Assembly (NCBI GenBank): GCA_002314565.1
Contig: DCGL01000132.1
Coordinates: 1-19,362, forward strand
DNA length: 19,362 nt
Origin: Clostridiales bacterium UBA1779
GTDB taxonomy: Bacteria > Bacillota > Clostridia > Oscillospirales > CAG-272
Direction of reading: 5' to 3'
Shown here: one piece after another, positions 6,339 through 12,883 of the stretch
How the letters are laid out: each line of letters begins with the position of its first letter
Position numbering within the stretch: position 1 is the first letter of the stretch
Translations under genes and position numbers: made by a program
The notes under the pieces: generated by a model
Seen by the model: only the letters and a program-made list of their open reading frames with translations
Told to the model about the DNA's origin: nothing
Database searches by the model: none

Positions 6339-6860
6339 ATGGATAATCGTATTAATAATATTTCTATAAGAGGTCGTGTAGCCTACTTGATTATGTGCTT
6401 TGAAAAGTACGTTATAAAAAAATATCAAGATGTCAGCTGGAAACCCGTAGCAGAACTGATGTGGAAAATATGTGACAAAAGCGATTATATCGATTGCAGC
6501 GCTTACCGTTTTGTCGAAATAACGCCGGAGCATCTCTACAAGAAAGACAATTATGCAGATTCAAATTTCAAATATCTAAGCGAGGACGATTATTATCAAT
6601 TTATTACTATTATTCCTAAAGAAGATAGTAATATTAATATTATGATGCACAGCATCTTTGACGTTGCAATTGAGTATGCATACTGCGGCATTCCGAAGGG
6701 GGCACCCGATACTATCCCATATATCGAGGATGTTGAAAATGTAATGCTTTCAACAAACGTTGATTTACCGGATATTTCTCTTGTCGCAAACTATGTCGAT
6801 CCCGAAGATTGGTGGGGAGATCCCTTTGACGGAAGATATTTATCTTCCATTCTGAAATAA
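6339..6860 (+). CDS. putative immunity protein paralogue (copy 2)
   Basis: The product has 173 residues, the same length as the immunity protein at 5558 and aligning along its whole length: shared MDNRI, SIRGR, YLIMCFEKYVI, LMWKICD-SDYID, MHSI, EYAY-GIP, APDT-PYIE and a C-terminal WWG-PFDGRYLS-ILK. The ATG at 6339 has GGAGG 8 nt upstream; a longer frame starting at 6168 runs inside the orphan deaminase and is rejected. The gene is intact although its toxin is truncated. This is what selection for protection against related toxins would leave, as with orphan immunity genes of CDI and Rhs loci. Confidence 0.6.
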   Translation: MDNRINNISIRGRVAYLIMCFEKYVIKKYQDVSWKPVAELMWKICDKSDYIDCSAYRFVEITPEHLYKKDNYADSNFKYLSEDDYYQFITIIPKEDSNINIMMHSIFDVAIEYAYCGIPKGAPDTIPYIEDVENVMLSTNVDLPDISLVANYVDPEDWWGDPFDGRYLSSILK

Positions 6861-6877
6861 ATGATGCAAACAGCACC

Positions 6878-6905
6878 GCTCCCGTGAAATGACGTTCACG
6901 GGAGC
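6878..6905 (+). terminator. 11-bp GC-rich hairpin after immunity copy 2
   Basis: GCTCCCGTGAA (6878-6888) pairs with TTCACGGGAGC (6895-6905) around a 6-nt loop. It follows the immunity gene by 18 nt, as terminators do, but only mixed sequence follows, not a T-run. It sits right at the boundary where the DUF4417 fragment begins. Confidence 0.45.
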
Positions 6906-6919
6906 AGATATCTCGTTGT

Positions 6920-7051
6920 CCTCATACTATTCTTGTCTACGTTTCTGCAAACTACAAATGCTTTGACGATTTGCAATCGCATGGCATCAACATCGTGGCT
7001 TTCCCAGGCCAAACGTCTTTGGCGTTTGAAAGGAGGAAAAGCCATGAGTAA
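6920..7051 (+). pseudogene. remnant of the 3' end of a second DUF4417 gene
   Basis: From about 6920 the frame reads HTILVYVSANYKCF (6923 onward) and then GINIVAFPGQTSLAF, matching the last ~35 residues of the intact DUF4417 (HTIIVYGSANYECF and the same end). The conserved Gly in VYGS is Val here. No start codon or upstream part survives. The frame ends with a TAA at 7049-7051, overlapping the next toxin ATG by 8 nt. The fragment shows that the second toxin also once sat directly behind a DUF4417 gene. Confidence 0.75.
6992..7028 (+). repeat. 37-bp junction repeat, copy 2
   Basis: Exact copy of 5007-5043. Upstream of it the two DUF4417 segments differ at many positions. Downstream, the sequences share GCCATGAGTAAAG at the toxin start but differ in the ribosome-site region, and then lead into different toxins. 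Confidence 0.85.
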
Positions 7052-7454
7052 AGGTAGTTCTCATCTTTTTTCCAATACCACAGGAGAAGGAAAGGCTCTT
7101 ATTGCCGAAGTTCAGCAGCAAGGAGAAAAGATTTCGCCTGAAAAGGTTGTTCTGATAACTCGTGATCCCAGCGGGAAGATTGTATGGCTTGAAACCGGAA
7201 ATGAAAAGTCTGGTTTACAGCATATAATTTGTGAACATGGCTCTGAATTTCACGGAAAAGGAATTAAGGATGCCGATATCCCAGACTATGTTCTTGAAGC
7301 TGTGTATCAAGGTCATGTCGTGGGAACTCAAGGAAAACGTAATCCCCGAACAATATATGAATTCACTTATAATAGTGAAAAGCAACGCATTGCTATCCAA
7401 GTCAGCACCAACGGATATATCGTTGGTGCAAATCCCAAAAGTGCAAAGGAGTAA
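7044..7454 (+). CDS. putative BECR-fold RNase toxin (bacterial toxin 50-like)
   Basis: The protein has 136 residues, starting MSKGSSHLFSNTTGEG, the same adaptor-like start as the deaminase at 5057. The C-terminal domain has KISPEKVVLITRD, KIVWLE, GLQHIICEHGSEF with H60 and H65, then GHVVGTQG, TIYEFTYN, RIAIQVSTNGYIVGANPKS. This order (His-containing helix, Y-E-x strand, a final strand with S/T-N-G-Y-I-V-G-A-N-P) fits the barnase-EndoU-colicin-RelE (BECR) ribonuclease toxins, I think of the bacterial toxin 50 type; subfamily is from memory. ATG 7044 is supported by AGGAGG 7 nt upstream. No export signal. It is followed at once by a putative immunity gene. Confidence 0.65.
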   Translation: MSKGSSHLFSNTTGEGKALIAEVQQQGEKISPEKVVLITRDPSGKIVWLETGNEKSGLQHIICEHGSEFHGKGIKDADIPDYVLEAVYQGHVVGTQGKRNPRTIYEFTYNSEKQRIAIQVSTNGYIVGANPKSAKE

Positions 7455-7459
7455 TGATT

Positions 7460-7825
7460 ATGATAAAAACAATAAGACTTCTTCTCGAATACAATACTTA
7501 TTGTCTCTGGCTGTACAATGAGGACGGAGAAATTATCGATAACGATAATCCACCCGAATGGAACGATGATACGGAACTAACAGATGCTTTTATGGCTGTT
7601 AGTGATCTGTATGATACTTTCTTTATTGACAACGAAAAAGAGTTCTCTTTCGTTGGTTGTCCAAACAAGGAAACCGAGCAAAAACTCAGAGACCTTTTTG
7701 CTGTTGCTTTTGATCTTCTTGTAAAGAAAAACAATGGGAAATACCAAATACAGAATGACATATCGTTTAATCATCTGTATAAGGAATTGCTTGACGAGGA
7801 CAACTTTGATTATTGCAACTGGTAA
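7460..7825 (+). CDS. putative immunity protein for the BECR-type toxin
   Basis: The 121-residue protein is strongly acidic (many Asp/Glu), starting MIKTIRLLLEYNTYCLWLYN and containing EDGEIIDNDNPPEW. Acidic proteins of this size directly behind RNase toxins are usually their inhibitors. Two ATGs compete. The one at 7454 overlaps the toxin TAA but is only 2 nt from AGGAG (7447-7451); the one at 7460 has 8-nt spacing and is preferred. No membrane segment or known catalytic motif. I do not recognise a named family; the role is inferred from position and composition. Confidence 0.6.
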   Translation: MIKTIRLLLEYNTYCLWLYNEDGEIIDNDNPPEWNDDTELTDAFMAVSDLYDTFFIDNEKEFSFVGCPNKETEQKLRDLFAVAFDLLVKKNNGKYQIQNDISFNHLYKELLDEDNFDYCNW

Positions 7826-7833
7826 AAACATTG

Positions 7834-7866
7834 CGTCTCCTGTAGGATTACTTTTTGCAGGAGACG
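7834..7866 (+). terminator. hairpin terminator candidate after the toxin array
   Basis: CGTCTCCTG (7834-7842) pairs perfectly with CAGGAGACG (7858-7866); the loop holds CTTTTT. It begins 8 nt after the last immunity gene. No T-run follows, so termination strength is uncertain. Confidence 0.45.
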
Positions 7867-8257
7867 TCATACCATTCAAGGCCAATTAGCCCAACACAAT
7901 AAAAACCTCCTAAGCAAATCTATTTCACCTGCAAATCACCTGCAACGTCCGCAACAATTATTTCGGTTTTATAGGTTGATAACCAGTTTCCAATGATTGC
8001 TGATATCACCTTGATAACAAAAAGTCTGAAAGACCCTATTTCGAGGATAATTGGTATCAATAGGAACCACTACGAATCAAAACGCACAAGCAAAATTGTT
8101 TAGAATGCAGTTTGATTTGAGGAGTGGGAATGATTCACTTTTTCGCTGACCCCCAAAATACTCTCGAAAAGGGCCGTAAAACGGGCATTTTCGATGCAAA
8201 GTGAATAATAGAAAGCCAGCCGTGAGCCCCATTTGACCCCGGCGTGGCCACAAAAAT
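7867..8257. other. non-coding stretch after the toxin array
   Basis: About 390 bases with no gene I can support. All frames are short, without ribosome sites. The stretch at 8122-8169 shares two short blocks with 11131-11169 (listed separately). A minus-strand frame at 8100-8315 crosses the terminator hairpin and looks spurious. It may be the right end of a mobile element. Confidence 0.4.
8122..8169. repeat. two-block motif, copy A
   Basis: GAGTGGGAAT (8122-8131) and ATACTCTCGAAA (8158-8169) occur in the same order and orientation as at 11131-11169; starts are 36 nt apart here and 27 nt apart there. The pair brackets the chimeric ATPase/AbiE segment. Confidence 0.45.
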
Positions 8258-8310
8258 AACAGGAGCCCTGAAGGATGGTTTTCGTCCTTTGTGGCTCCTG
8301 TTTTGTTTTA
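8258..8310. terminator. bidirectional intrinsic terminator
   Basis: AACAGGAGCC (8258-8267) pairs with GGCTCCTGTT (8293-8302), with inner pairing AAGGA/TCCTT. On the plus strand TTTTGTTTTA follows; on the minus strand ATTTTTG follows. It lies about 50 nt past the end of the minus-strand ATPase gene and probably ends the abiE transcript. Confidence 0.7.
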
Positions 8311-8361
8311 TTCATTATACGGCATCAGGCTCGATTCTTTTGAATACAAACCGATGGAAAA

Positions 8362-9345
8362 CTAGAAAATTAATTTGATGCCGCTGCTACTATTTGGGTC
8401 AGCAAAGGCTATACACTGATAGTCAGTTACTGCTTGCATCGTCGCCTCTAGTTCATAGTATTCGGAGAGAGTATGCTCTGTGATAATATCTGAGGACTCG
8501 CCGAAACGATACTTGCCTTTTCCCATGATTAATGTCTTTCCACCAAGTGAATACGCATGACCGGGATTGTGAGTCGTAACAATGATGGTGTATCCACGTT
8601 TCGAAAGTCGCTGTATTTGATTCAAAACCGCCAATTGATTTTTAACGTCGAGGTTTGCGGTCGGTTCATCAAATACAATGATTTCGGGATTTTGCAGAAG
8701 TACTCGTGCTATCATCACAATCTGTTTTTCGCCGGAAGAAAGCTGGTCTATCTGTTTATTAAATAACTCCTGCTTTCCGAAATCGGCCAAGGTGTCAAAA
8801 GCGTTCTTAACATACTCATTATTGGGTTTCGAGAAAGGATCCATTTGATTAAGAAAACCGGTAACTAAATAATCCGCAACCAAAAGATTTTGAAAAGTGA
8901 TGCTGGCTGTGGATACAACACCTATTTTTTTAGCGTAGTCTCTAATAGAATAGTCTCCGATTTCGCTGTTGCCGACTTTGACGGACCCTTGATAATTCGG
9001 GAGTTCTCTCATAAGTGTTCGAATTAATGTTGTTTTTCCTACGGCATTTTGTCCCAAGATAGCGTCAAGTTTTGTATTACCAATCGAAATAACGGATTTA
9101 TATATTCTTTTCATGCAATTTATTCTGTGAGAGATATTAACCTTTCGCCGTTCAGTGGGATTAGCATATTTATTGCATGGTGCTCCTAAAATGCCGAGAA
9201 TCGCTTCCAATCTACCTTCAATTGCTGCGTGCTCGCGAAAAATTGCCTCTAAATAAAAACCGTTGTCTATTGCGAGCATCGTTCGGTCGAAAAAATCCAT
9301 ATGCATCGCAACCTGCTTTTTTGTCCTTGAAGTATTATCAGACAT
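8362..9345 (-). CDS. chimeric protein: AbiE-associated N-terminus fused to a truncated ABC-transporter ATPase
   Basis: The 327-residue frame starts at an ATG with AAAGGA 8 nt upstream. Residues 1 to ~90 (QVAMHMDFFDRTMLAIDNGF, YLEAIFREHAAIEGRLEAILG, CNKY, ISHRINCMKRI) are helical and not ABC-like. I recall similar segments in small proteins encoded beside AbiE pairs. From ~93 an ABC ATPase begins: GQNAVGKT Walker A (98-105), LSSGE signature (202-206), EIIVFDEP Walker B (221-228), TTHN H-loop, resembling FecE-type siderophore/metal importers. The usual ~30 ABC residues before Walker A, including the A-loop strand, are missing. No permease is nearby. The simplest reading is a deletion that joined two genes in frame, near 9065-9085. 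It lies 13 nt after abiEii. ATPase function is doubtful. Confidence 0.6.
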   Translation of the reverse strand: MSDNTSRTKKQVAMHMDFFDRTMLAIDNGFYLEAIFREHAAIEGRLEAILGILGAPCNKYANPTERRKVNISHRINCMKRIYKSVISIGNTKLDAILGQNAVGKTTLIRTLMRELPNYQGSVKVGNSEIGDYSIRDYAKKIGVVSTASITFQNLLVADYLVTGFLNQMDPFSKPNNEYVKNAFDTLADFGKQELFNKQIDQLSSGEKQIVMIARVLLQNPEIIVFDEPTANLDVKNQLAVLNQIQRLSKRGYTIIVTTHNPGHAYSLGGKTLIMGKGKYRFGESSDIITEHTLSEYYELEATMQAVTDYQCIAFADPNSSSGIKLIF

Positions 9346-9358
9346 ATTATTAATCCTT

Positions 9359-10210
9359 TCAATTTCCAACTGCCGTAGAAAACGGCTTATCCAAAAACAA
9401 TTTAATCGTCCTCAGCACCGTATCAAAGTCATCGGTCTTTGTGTCGATCTTCCGGCAGAAGGCTTTCCATTTCTTCTGCATAGCATCATCGTTGCCAAAA
9501 GTCATAACCTGCTCGAACTGCTCCACGGTAAAACAGTGCCCACGGTTTTCAAAGGTTTTTTTCAGCGCTTCCGTCAGCGTTGCGCCATCAAAATCGAACT
9601 TGTTTGCAAGGTAATAAATGTCATAATAATCCTTCATACGGCTTGAAAATTCCATCAAGCTGAGTATGGCATCAAGCTTTTCTGCGACCGTCGTTTCCAG
9701 CGAATATGTGTTGACCGTCGGAGCGACGAAATCGTCAAGTTGTGTCGGTATCTTCCGTTTTTCTTGCTTCGGGACAATCACATCCCCAACACCGAAGTCA
9801 ATACCGAAAGGCGTTCTCGTGTTCTTGATCTTCGCCACAAGGGAAGCACCGATTCCAGCGTATTTCTTTGCCACCGCAATGGGAGCCACATCTTTGATCT
9901 CAAAGGTAATGAAATCGTTGCCGGTGTCTGTCGATATGATTTCTTCCAGAATTGCTTTAAGCTGTTCCGGCGTGTTCGGTATCTTTCTGAGAAGAAAATC
10001 TACGTCAACGGTCACACGGCTGTCAAAGTCGGTAATAGAGTATATGAACAGACCGCCTTTCAAAACGAGATTTTCCGCATATTTGGATTTTTCCAGTCGG
10101 CGCAGAAACTCCTCCTGGCAGAAGAGCTGCAAGCAGAGCTGATAGCTTCTGCCGCTTTCTGCGGCTTTGTTTTTGAGCCGTGCGAGCACGGACGCACCAA
10201 TATCAGCCAT
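9359..10210 (-). CDS. AbiEii/AbiGii family nucleotidyltransferase toxin
   Basis: The product has 283 residues, normal for the family. Visible motifs are LVLKGG (48-53, the Gly-rich motif of the nucleotidyltransferase fold), VDVDFL (68-73, with D69 and D71 as metal-binding carboxylates), GIDFG (136-140), EKLDAI (177-182) and the basic RMKDYYDIYYL (191-201). AbiEii-type toxins are predicted NTP-dependent nucleotidyltransferases that arrest growth and cause abortive infection; related enzymes modify tRNA. The ATG at 10210 overlaps the abiEi stop by 8 nt, so the pair is translationally coupled. All key motifs look intact, although the family often has R-x-T-x-D-I-D where this has R-V-T-V-D-V-D. 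Confidence 0.9.
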   Translation of the reverse strand: MADIGASVLARLKNKAAESGRSYQLCLQLFCQEEFLRRLEKSKYAENLVLKGGLFIYSITDFDSRVTVDVDFLLRKIPNTPEQLKAILEEIISTDTGNDFITFEIKDVAPIAVAKKYAGIGASLVAKIKNTRTPFGIDFGVGDVIVPKQEKRKIPTQLDDFVAPTVNTYSLETTVAEKLDAILSLMEFSSRMKDYYDIYYLANKFDFDGATLTEALKKTFENRGHCFTVEQFEQVMTFGNDDAMQKKWKAFCRKIDTKTDDFDTVLRTIKLFLDKPFSTAVGN

Positions 10211-10820
10211 TCAGCAATACCTCCATTACATTCATCATTTTAGTATAAACGCCCATTTCCTTTGCGTATTTTGAAAGGTTGGCAAGGTTTTTCTTTTCAT
10301 CCGAAACATATGCGTTGATTGCTTTATTAAAAATCTCATTATCCAGTTTCGTGCGATATTTGAAGCAGTCGCATATTGTGCGTTCTCTGTCATATACAGG
10401 AAGCGTTACGCCGTTAAAATTCCCCGTCGTTTCTCCGAGGTGGTACATTTCGTTCTGAACATAATACGCCTTTACGGGCACTTCTTCGCGTATGACTTTC
10501 ACAGTTCTGGAAAATGAATACGGCACGGATATCGTCCATTCACGAGGAGCAAAATCACTATACCCATAATAAAATAATGCCGATTCAACACAGACAATTC
10601 CTTGCTTTATCAGGCCGGCAAGGATGTATTCCTCTTTGGGAGTATCACCGTTCGTCAGTTTGTAGTAACCATGCCTTACACGCTCAATATATCCCTGCTT
10701 ATAAAGCAAATGAACGTCCTGTTCTCTGAGCCCGGCTTTAAGAAGGTCTGCCCTTTTTGCAATTTCGCCGACGGAGCGAAAAACTTCGTTTGCTATATCT
10801 TGTTGTTTCAAACGAGTCAC
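10203..10820 (-). CDS. AbiEi family antitoxin (winged-helix repressor)
   Basis: The product has 205 residues. The N-terminal ~60 form the winged helix typical of AbiEi: GEIAKRADLLKAGLREQDVHLLYKQGYIERVRHGYYKL. Residues ~65-150 form the conserved core with IVCVESALFYYGYSD, ISVPYSFSRT and LPVYDRERTICDCFKYR. AbiEi neutralises AbiEii (type IV-like system) and represses its own promoter by binding inverted repeats. The GTG at 10820 has AGAGG about 4 nt upstream, somewhat close; a TTG three codons later is an alternative. The gene overlaps abiEii by 8 nt. A promoter and an inverted repeat lie just upstream. Confidence 0.88.
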   Translation of the reverse strand: MTRLKQQDIANEVFRSVGEIAKRADLLKAGLREQDVHLLYKQGYIERVRHGYYKLTNGDTPKEEYILAGLIKQGIVCVESALFYYGYSDFAPREWTISVPYSFSRTVKVIREEVPVKAYYVQNEMYHLGETTGNFNGVTLPVYDRERTICDCFKYRTKLDNEIFNKAINAYVSDEKKNLANLSKYAKEMGVYTKMMNVMEVLLNG

Positions 10821-10861
10821 CTGCCTCTTACATACAATAATCGCATTATACGATCACACAT

Positions 10862-10890
10862 ATTATACTATATCTTTTTCAAAAAATCAA
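10862..10890 (-). promoter_or_regulatory. promoter of the abiE operon
   Basis: On the minus strand TTGATT (10885-10890), a 17-nt spacer and TATAAT (10862-10867). The -10 is a perfect consensus. It lies about 40 nt upstream of the abiEi GTG. Confidence 0.75.
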
Positions 10891-10898
10891 TATATAGA

Positions 10899-10926
10899 TG
10901 CACGATTATTAAAAATAATTCGTGCA
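10899..10926. promoter_or_regulatory. inverted repeat between divergent promoters (candidate AbiEi operator)
   Basis: TGCACG-ATTATT (10899-10910) pairs with AATAAT (10914-10919) and CGTGCA (10921-10926), with one bulged T. It is centred between the abiE promoter and the plus-strand promoter at 10943. A further copy of the half-site (ATTCGTGCAA) occurs near 11032. Confidence 0.5.
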
Positions 10927-10942
10927 ATTTTATAAAAACCTC

Positions 10943-10971
10943 TTGCAATCATTCTAAAAGTGTGCTATACT
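10943..10971 (+). promoter_or_regulatory. divergent plus-strand promoter
   Basis: TTGCAA (10943-10948), exactly 17 nt, TATACT (10966-10971). It points away from abiE into a segment with no clear gene that ends at the intrinsic terminator 11267-11310. Confidence 0.6.
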
Positions 10972-11130
10972 ACTACCAGTGAACAGAAGTGATTTGTGTG
11001 TTTGCCTACTGATACGATATTGATACTAAAATTCGTGCAAGACAGTACAATCCGAACAATTGTTCGGCGTTTTCCTTTGAAAACACAAGGAAAAACGCCA
11101 CTTCAAACTTAAAATTATTAGGAATTAAGC

Positions 11131-11169
11131 GAGTGGGAATAAGGAGCCCGGAGTTCCATACTCTCGAAA
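11131..11169. repeat. two-block motif, copy B
   Basis: GAGTGGGAAT (11131-11140) and ATACTCTCGAAA (11158-11169), as at 8122-8169. Here the outer bases read CGAG and CTCG, so the whole block is a weak dyad. Confidence 0.45.
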
Positions 11170-11225
11170 GCACGAGAAAAACGCCGAAAATCGAAGGTTT
11201 GGCTTGATTTGAGGCAACCGTCAAA

Positions 11226-11253
11226 CACTACTGACAACACTACTGACAACACT
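11226..11253. repeat. 12-bp tandem repeat, about 2.3 copies
   Basis: CACTACTGACAA at 11226-11237 and 11238-11249, then CACT. Too few units for an array; it lies directly before the terminator. Confidence 0.8.
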
Positions 11254-11266
11254 TTCTGTTGAAATC

Positions 11267-11310
11267 AAGAGACTGTGACGATTTGAATTTTCGTCACAGT
11301 CTCTTTTTGC
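11267..11310 (+). terminator. strong intrinsic terminator at the island edge
   Basis: A 15-bp perfect stem, 11267-11281 with 11291-11305 (AAGAGACTGTGACGA and its complement), 9-nt loop, followed by T-rich sequence (CTTTTTGCTTTTT). It marks roughly where AT-rich accessory DNA ends. Confidence 0.85.
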
Positions 11311-11609
11311 TTTTTATTCGGCTTCCGTAAATTCTTCGGCGTTGATACAGGTTTACCGAGCGCAGCTATCCTTCGCGGCGTATCTGACTTCCGAAAAAAC
11401 GTTACTTCGCCGTTTTTTCTTAACCTTCCCTCAGTCGGTCTGGTTTTGGATTCATTTAGCAGTGGGTTCTGCATTGTGCCTCGGAAGTACGTTGGTGACA
11501 GTGCCTCGGGGCTCTGTCCCGAACCCCGCTACTTTTTTCAAGAGAAAAGACGAGCTTCCTTCGGAAACTCTGGCAAAAAGTAACCTTTTACGGGGATTTT
11601 GGTTACGGC
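11311..11609. other. non-coding stretch between island and core
   Basis: No gene is supported in these 300 bases. A GC-rich block near 11506-11535 (CGGGG and CCCCG arms, then CTACTTTTTT) may be a weak terminator. Several frames cross the region but none has a ribosome site or recognisable protein. Confidence 0.4.
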
Positions 11610-12863
11610 TCAGTCAAACAAATCGTAATGCACGGCATCCAGCGCGTAGCGCGACTTCGGGTCGGGACCACGGTCAAGCCACAGACCGTTGGTGAAATCC
11701 GGCACCGGCACCGGCAGACTGCCCATTGCAACACTCTGCTCGGACAGGGTCGTAATGCTCATCCACGCGGCGGCATCGTAAACGTCAATCGGGGTCTGGG
11801 TTCCGGCCTTAACGGCTTCAAAGAACGCACGCTGAACCAGAAAGTCCATGCCGCCGTGTCCGCCCTTGACACCGGCCTGCTGGAACCATTTCCACAGCGG
11901 GTGGTCACGCTTCGGGAGGTCTTCGGAGAACTTCATCCACTTGGGTTCCCAGCTGCCTTCCGGCCACGGATTCTCGCCTTCGATTAAGTAACGGTCGCCG
12001 TCCTCCTGATACATACCGCGCACGCCGCGGACGCAGAGTTCGCGGGAGTAGATACGGGTCAGACAGTCGTCGTGACGCAGACGAATGGTTTCACCGTTGG
12101 CGCACTTGATGAGGGTGGTAACGATGTCGCCTTCGTTCCAGTTGATTTTGGCGTATTCGTGGTCAACACCGTACTTCTGGACAGCGAAATCGTGCAAACC
12201 ACGGGACTTGGAAGCCATGCTGGTGAGCATGGTGAAGCGGTTGCCGCGGTTGATATTCAGCATATTGGCAATCGGGCCTAATGCATGGGTGGGGTAGAGG
12301 TCGCCGTTTCTGCGCTGGAAGTTGCGGAAACGGTAGTGACGGCGAATCAAACCGCCGGTGATTTCGTCGCGCAGGTCGTGCGCATACGCGCCGTCCAGAT
12401 GAATCAGCTCACCGAAGGTGTTCTTCTTGACCATATCGAGAAGCGCCAGCTCTTCACGGCCATAGCAGCAGTTTTCGAGCATCATGCAGGGAACGCCGGT
12501 CTCTTCGTAGGCACGAACCAGTCTCCAGCATTCTTCGACACTGGAAGCACCGCCGACTTCCATCGCGGCGTATTTGCCGGCACGCATGGCGGCTTCGGCA
12601 ATACGGGCGTGCATCTGCCAGGAAGAAGTGACCACAACCGCGTCCAAATCAGGGCGTTTGACGAGTTCCCGATAGTCGGCATAACCCTGCGCCTCAATTT
12701 CGGGGCGTTTCTGCCGGATAATATCCAGAGCTTCCCGCACACGGTCGTCATAAACGTCGCATACGGCAACGACTTCGATGTCGTCCATTTCGAGAGAGAG
12801 ACTCATCTGTCCCTTTCCGCGGCCGCCGAGACCGACATAACCAACGCGAATCTTGTCTTTCAT
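11610..12863 (-). CDS. Gfo/Idh/MocA family protein, GH109-like
   Basis: The protein has 417 residues. An N-terminal Rossmann fold carries VGYVGLGGRG (7-16), the dinucleotide-binding loop. EVGGASSVEECW (102-113), MLENCCYGREE (128-138) and YPTHALGPIANMLNINRGNR (190-209) are hallmarks of the GH109 branch, in which NAD stays bound and supports hydrolysis of glycosides such as alpha-N-acetylgalactosaminides. Substrate is not certain, and an ordinary sugar dehydrogenase is possible. The central part carries W/Y-rich substrate-site strands (RLRHDDCLTRIYSREL). No signal peptide, so it is cytoplasmic. The ATG has GGAGG 9 nt upstream. The gene lies 20 nt downstream of the DUF4015 gene in the same orientation, so they may be co-transcribed. 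Confidence 0.85.
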   Translation of the reverse strand: MKDKIRVGYVGLGGRGKGQMSLSLEMDDIEVVAVCDVYDDRVREALDIIRQKRPEIEAQGYADYRELVKRPDLDAVVVTSSWQMHARIAEAAMRAGKYAAMEVGGASSVEECWRLVRAYEETGVPCMMLENCCYGREELALLDMVKKNTFGELIHLDGAYAHDLRDEITGGLIRRHYRFRNFQRRNGDLYPTHALGPIANMLNINRGNRFTMLTSMASKSRGLHDFAVQKYGVDHEYAKINWNEGDIVTTLIKCANGETIRLRHDDCLTRIYSRELCVRGVRGMYQEDGDRYLIEGENPWPEGSWEPKWMKFSEDLPKRDHPLWKWFQQAGVKGGHGGMDFLVQRAFFEAVKAGTQTPIDVYDAAAWMSITTLSEQSVAMGSLPVPVPDFTNGLWLDRGPDPKSRYALDAVHYDLFD

Positions 12864-12883
12864 GGGATAATTCCTCCGTTATA

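Larger units (their letters stand above)
10978..11310 (+). ncRNA. candidate non-coding transcript next to abiE
   Basis: A good promoter ends at 10971 and an intrinsic terminator begins at 11267, giving a predicted ~330-nt RNA. It has the perfect 16-bp palindrome CCGAACAATTGTTCGG (11052-11067) and a 12-bp one-bulge hairpin (11066-11099) made of GGCGTTTTCCTT and its complement. One frame is open to a stop near 11208 but has no start with a ribosome site. Whether it is an sRNA, a leader or a remnant is unknown. Confidence 0.25.

Noticed and set aside
8100..8315. 71-codon minus-strand frame
   Set aside because: It starts inside an intrinsic terminator hairpin, has no ribosome site and no recognisable domain; probably non-coding repeat DNA.
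11226..11253. Possible CRISPR-like repeats
   Set aside because: Only about 2.3 copies of a 12-bp unit with no spacers; a simple tandem repeat.
11006..11474. Two short minus-strand frames (72 and 69 codons) in the island/core gap
   Set aside because: No ribosome sites, and one crosses the strong terminator at 11267-11310. Ser/Lys/Arg-rich shadow-type composition.
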